A DNA stretch of 8,420 nt from Thermococcaceae archaeon. Lineage in GTDB: Archaea; Methanobacteriota_B; Thermococci; Thermococcales; Thermococcaceae. Made by a program: the position numbers and the translations under genes. Positions 6,169 to 8,420 of the stretch are shown here, piece by piece (within the stretch, counting starts at the first letter, position 1; every line of letters begins with the position of its first letter). The notes below the pieces were generated by a model. It did not search any database, was not told the DNA's origin, and saw only the letters and a list, made by a program, of their open reading frames with translations. The stretch is from NCBI GenBank assembly GCA_027064745.1, contig JAMOPD010000320.1, positions 1-8,420 on the forward strand. Direction: 5' to 3'.

Positions 6169-7462
6169 AGAAGAGGCTTTATCCTTCCACAGAAACAACT
6201 TTCCAGGAAATGGCAAAATCGAGGTAATTCCAAAGGTTTCTCTAAAAACAAGACACGATCTTAGCTTGGCCTATACACCAGGGGTCGCAGAGCCCTGCAG
6301 GGAGATAGCCAAGAATCCGGATGATGTCTACGAGTACACGAGTAAAGGCAACCTCGTGGCTGTTGTGAGTGATGGAAGTAGAATTCTGGGTTTAGGTAAC
6401 ATCGGACCTCTTGCAGGTTTACCTGTAATGGAAGGTAAAGCACTGCTCTTTAAGCACTTCGGTGGTGTTGATGCGTTTCCGATAATGGTCAATGAGCAGG
6501 ATCAAGATAGATTCATCGAGATTGTCAAAGCAATAGCGCCCACATTTGGAGGTATAAACCTTGAGGACATAGCATCGCCCAAATGTTTCTACATTCTTGA
6601 GAGATTGAGAGAAGAGCTTGACATTCCGGTCTTTCACGACGATCAGCAGGGTACAGCAGCCGTTGTTCTGGCAGGGCTTTTGAATGCCTTAAAAGTTGTC
6701 GGAAAGAGGATTGATAAAATCACAGTAGCATTATTTGGTGCCGGAGCTGCAGGATTTGCCGTTCTCAGGATTTTAACAAAAGCTGGAGTAAAGCCCAGGA
6801 ATGTCAGGGTTGTTGAGCTCGTTGACGGTAAGCCGACTGTTTTAAGAGATGACATGGATTTAGAGAAGCTACTACCCTACAGGAGCTGGCTTTTGAGCAG
6901 AACAAATGCCGAAGGAATTACAGGAGGGCCTGAAAAAGCAGTGAAAGGTGCAGATGTTCTCATATCCTTCACAAAGCCCGGTCCGGGAATTATAAAGCCC
7001 GAATGGATAGCAAATATGAACGATGATGCCATAGTTTTCCCATTGGCCAATCCAGTTCCGGAGATACTACCTGACGAAGCTAAAAAAGCAGGAGCTAAGA
7101 TAGTTGCAACTGGAAGGAGTGATTATCCGAATCAGGTCAACAACGTCCTTGGCTTTCCGGGGATTTTCAGGGGAGCTCTTGACGTGAGGGCGAAAACCAT
7201 AACGGATACAATGATAATTAAGGCTGCAAAAGCCATAGCAGATGCTGTTGAAGAACCTAGTAATGAACACATAATACCATCGCCGCTAAACCCAGAGGTT
7301 CCATCAAAAGTGGCGAGGGCAGTTGCGGAGCAGGCAATGAAGGAAGGAATCGCAAGAAGGAGAGTTGAGGGAGAATGGGTGGAGGAGCACACAAAAAGGC
7401 TTAGAGAGTTCTATGAGAAAGTTATTGCCCCCATAAATGAGAACAGGAAGAATTTTAAGTGA
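6155..7462 (+). CDS. mae: Malic enzyme (malate oxidoreductase, decarboxylating)
   Basis: Malic enzyme oxidatively decarboxylates malate to pyruvate and CO2 with NAD(P) and a divalent metal. The 435-residue protein is a complete short prokaryotic-type enzyme. Catalytic Tyr40 lies in YTPGVAEPC and Lys95 in MEGKALLFK. Metal ligands are expected at Glu137-Asp138 ([10 protein letters not shown]) and Asp163 ([11 protein letters not shown]). The nucleotide-binding loop is LFGAGAAG (193-200), and [19 protein letters not shown] is the well conserved late motif. A GTG at 6146 is in frame and would add three residues, but I prefer ATG 6155: it gives MGDLKEEAL as in related enzymes, and the G-rich ribosome binding site GGTGGGGGAG (6145-6154) ends right before it. 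It overlaps the malate dehydrogenase by 14 bases and is followed with no gap by a broken CoA-transferase gene. Confidence 0.96.
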   Translation: MGDLKEEALSFHRNNFPGNGKIEVIPKVSLKTRHDLSLAYTPGVAEPCREIAKNPDDVYEYTSKGNLVAVVSDGSRILGLGNIGPLAGLPVMEGKALLFKHFGGVDAFPIMVNEQDQDRFIEIVKAIAPTFGGINLEDIASPKCFYILERLREELDIPVFHDDQQGTAAVVLAGLLNALKVVGKRIDKITVALFGAGAAGFAVLRILTKAGVKPRNVRVVELVDGKPTVLRDDMDLEKLLPYRSWLLSRTNAEGITGGPEKAVKGADVLISFTKPGPGIIKPEWIANMNDDAIVFPLANPVPEILPDEAKKAGAKIVATGRSDYPNQVNNVLGFPGIFRGALDVRAKTITDTMIIKAAKAIADAVEEPSNEHIIPSPLNPEVPSKVARAVAEQAMKEGIARRRVEGEWVEEHTKRLREFYEKVIAPINENRKNFK

Positions 7463-8034
7463 AGGCAGCAGGTGTTAAACAAGCAGTCGCCGCTGTTCCA
7501 GACGATGTTGTCATAGCCGTTTCAGGATTCAACCTGCTGGTGGCTCCGGAGTATCTCCTCCTTAAACTTTTCGAGCGATATAAAGAGATAGGGTAGCTGG
7601 AGAGGGTTTTTCCTTGAGGTAAATCCCATTCCAACTGCTCCGAACAGAGTTCTCGATAGGATAATGGAAGAGATATACAGGGATGAGGAGCAGGAGTTTC
7701 TCAGGGGGATTCCCTGTCATCTCCTATGGCTCGTTGAGGATGTTTTTGTCGGCCACTTCACAGCAGGAATAAAGGAACTCAGGGTTGAAAATTGAAAGCT
7801 TGGGATTGTTAGGGACGGAAATATCAGAAAATTCGTGAAGAGTGTGTATAAGTGGTTTACAACACCAATCTTGGCCTTGATAAGTTTTACGCGCCGGGGA
7901 TAGATATCGAGAAGGACATAGTGGAGAAGATGGAATTCGAGCCGAGAATAAGCCCGAAGCTGAAAGAAATGGATGCAAAGCTCTTCAGGCCAGAACCCAA
8001 GGAGGAGCTTCAGAGGTATAGGGAGTTTCCATGA
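7459..8034 (+). pseudogene. Acyl-CoA:carboxylate CoA-transferase (YdiF-like), fragments
   Basis: Three pieces of one gene can be recognised. Piece 1 starts with GTG 7459, which overlaps the malic enzyme TGA, and reads [20 protein letters not shown] then SGFNLLVAPEYLLLKLFERY before a stop at 7594; this resembles the N-terminus of YdiF-type CoA-transferases (SAQEAVNYIPDE in E. coli). Piece 2, in another frame from about 7592, ends DVFVGHFTAGIKELRVEN, stop (7793-7795), KLGIVRDGNIRKFVKS; this matches the YdiF segment TAGSLKTEITDGKLNIVQEG, and the stop TGA stands where that segment has Gly, so a GGA-to-TGA change is likely. Piece 3, back in frame from 7852, reads FYAPGIDIEKDIVEKMEFEP then ISPKLKEMDAKLFRPEP, the typical C-terminus. 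Family members have over 500 residues, so most of the middle (roughly 300 or more residues) is deleted. The start of piece 2 (VNPIPTAPNRVLDRIMEEIY) is not clearly assigned. The gene once ended the malate operon; it overlaps the convergent fumarase gene by 25 bases. Confidence 0.75.
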
Positions 8035-8420
8035 GGATCAATTGCGACGAGCAGGGGAAAATCCTCGACCTCAAGTACCCAGATAGCCTCAGGAACCCCA
8101 AGATCAAGCCAGAATACATCGATTACCCTTTTTATACTTTTAGCGGCTAAAGCTCCTGCTCCCCCTGTGAAGGCAAAATAAACAGCCCGCCCTTTGAAGG
8201 GTTCTGGATTCATTCCTCCTTTCCCGATTATTCCGCGAATGCCAAGGGATAGAATTTCCTCAAGGTAGTTGTTCATCCTTGCGCTCGTTGTTGGTCCAGC
8301 AGAAACTATTTCATAGCTGTTCCCGGTTTCTCTAACCACCGGACCGCAGTGATATATAACCGCCCCCTCAAGGTCAACCGGGGGGCCAAGTTCAATTATC
8401 CTCCTGTGGGCCATGTCCCG
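8010..8420 (-). CDS. fumB: Fumarate hydratase class I, beta subunit (partial)
   Basis: This is the C-terminal-type (beta) subunit of the two-subunit, iron-sulfur class I fumarase, which hydrates fumarate to malate. The frame is open to the window edge: two codons (Arg-Asp) precede the ATG at 8414, giving RDMAHRRI, the conserved RDxAH motif that normally lies about 30 residues into the protein, so the true start lies outside. Other motifs are GAVIYHCGPVV, SAGPTTSARMNNYLEEIL and GKGGM, and the protein ends at the stop 8010-8012 after DPHGNSLYL. The alpha subunit gene usually lies upstream, here beyond the right edge. It faces the malic enzyme operon head-on. The related tartrate dehydratase beta subunit is the alternative; the malate neighbours favour fumarase. 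Confidence 0.92.
   Translation of the reverse strand, partial: RDMAHRRIIELGPPVDLEGAVIYHCGPVVRETGNSYEIVSAGPTTSARMNNYLEEILSLGIRGIIGKGGMNPEPFKGRAVYFAFTGGAGALAAKSIKRVIDVFWLDLGVPEAIWVLEVEDFPLLVAIDPHGNSLYL

Noticed and set aside
7852..8034. The 60-residue frame at the end of the malate operon as an independent small gene
   Set aside because: Its sequence is the C-terminal end of YdiF-like CoA-transferases, and the earlier pieces of the same protein lie upstream in other frames.

Overview
The window looks like chromosomal DNA of a hyperthermophilic archaeon of the order Thermococcales (Pyrococcus/Thermococcus type). The evidence is the close resemblance of PyrB, the Ldh2-type malate dehydrogenase, the malic enzyme and the HTH-ThiN regulator to Thermococcales proteins as I remember them, archaeal TATA-type promoters about 25 bp before starts, GGTG-type ribosome binding sites, very short leaders, and a tRNA-Ala carrying an encoded CCA. 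No database search was possible, so the genus is not assigned.

Layout. Bases 1-930 (minus) hold pyrB, aspartate carbamoyltransferase. It is divergent from a thiamine-type regulator (HTH plus ThiN domain, 1142-2035, plus), followed by a separately promoted YjbQ/UPF0047 protein (2205-2618, plus). Next comes an accessory-looking stretch, 2619-4782: a decayed multi-pass membrane gene (minus), a toxin-antitoxin pair (UPF0175 antitoxin intact, DUF3368 PIN-like toxin frameshifted; plus), a second small membrane protein (minus) whose leader is nearly identical to that of the decayed gene, and a non-coding segment with a GC-rich block that may be a structured RNA plus a long imperfect inverted repeat. 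A tRNA-Ala(CGC) gene (4783-4860) closes this stretch.

From 5059 on there is a C4-dicarboxylate block: an Ldh2-family malate dehydrogenase and a malic enzyme that overlap and are probably co-transcribed. A three-piece pseudogene of a YdiF-like acyl-CoA:carboxylate CoA-transferase then begins on the malic enzyme stop codon. Convergent with these, on the minus strand and cut by the window end, is the beta subunit of class I fumarate hydratase. Together fumarase, malate dehydrogenase and malic enzyme connect fumarate, malate, oxaloacetate and pyruvate.

The main points of interest are the three genes caught in decay (membrane protein, PIN toxin, CoA-transferase), the repeated leader shared by two apparently paralogous membrane genes flanking the toxin-antitoxin locus, and the GC-rich RNA candidate. 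I found no CRISPR array, transposase or complete insertion sequence, and no clearly new multi-gene defence system.
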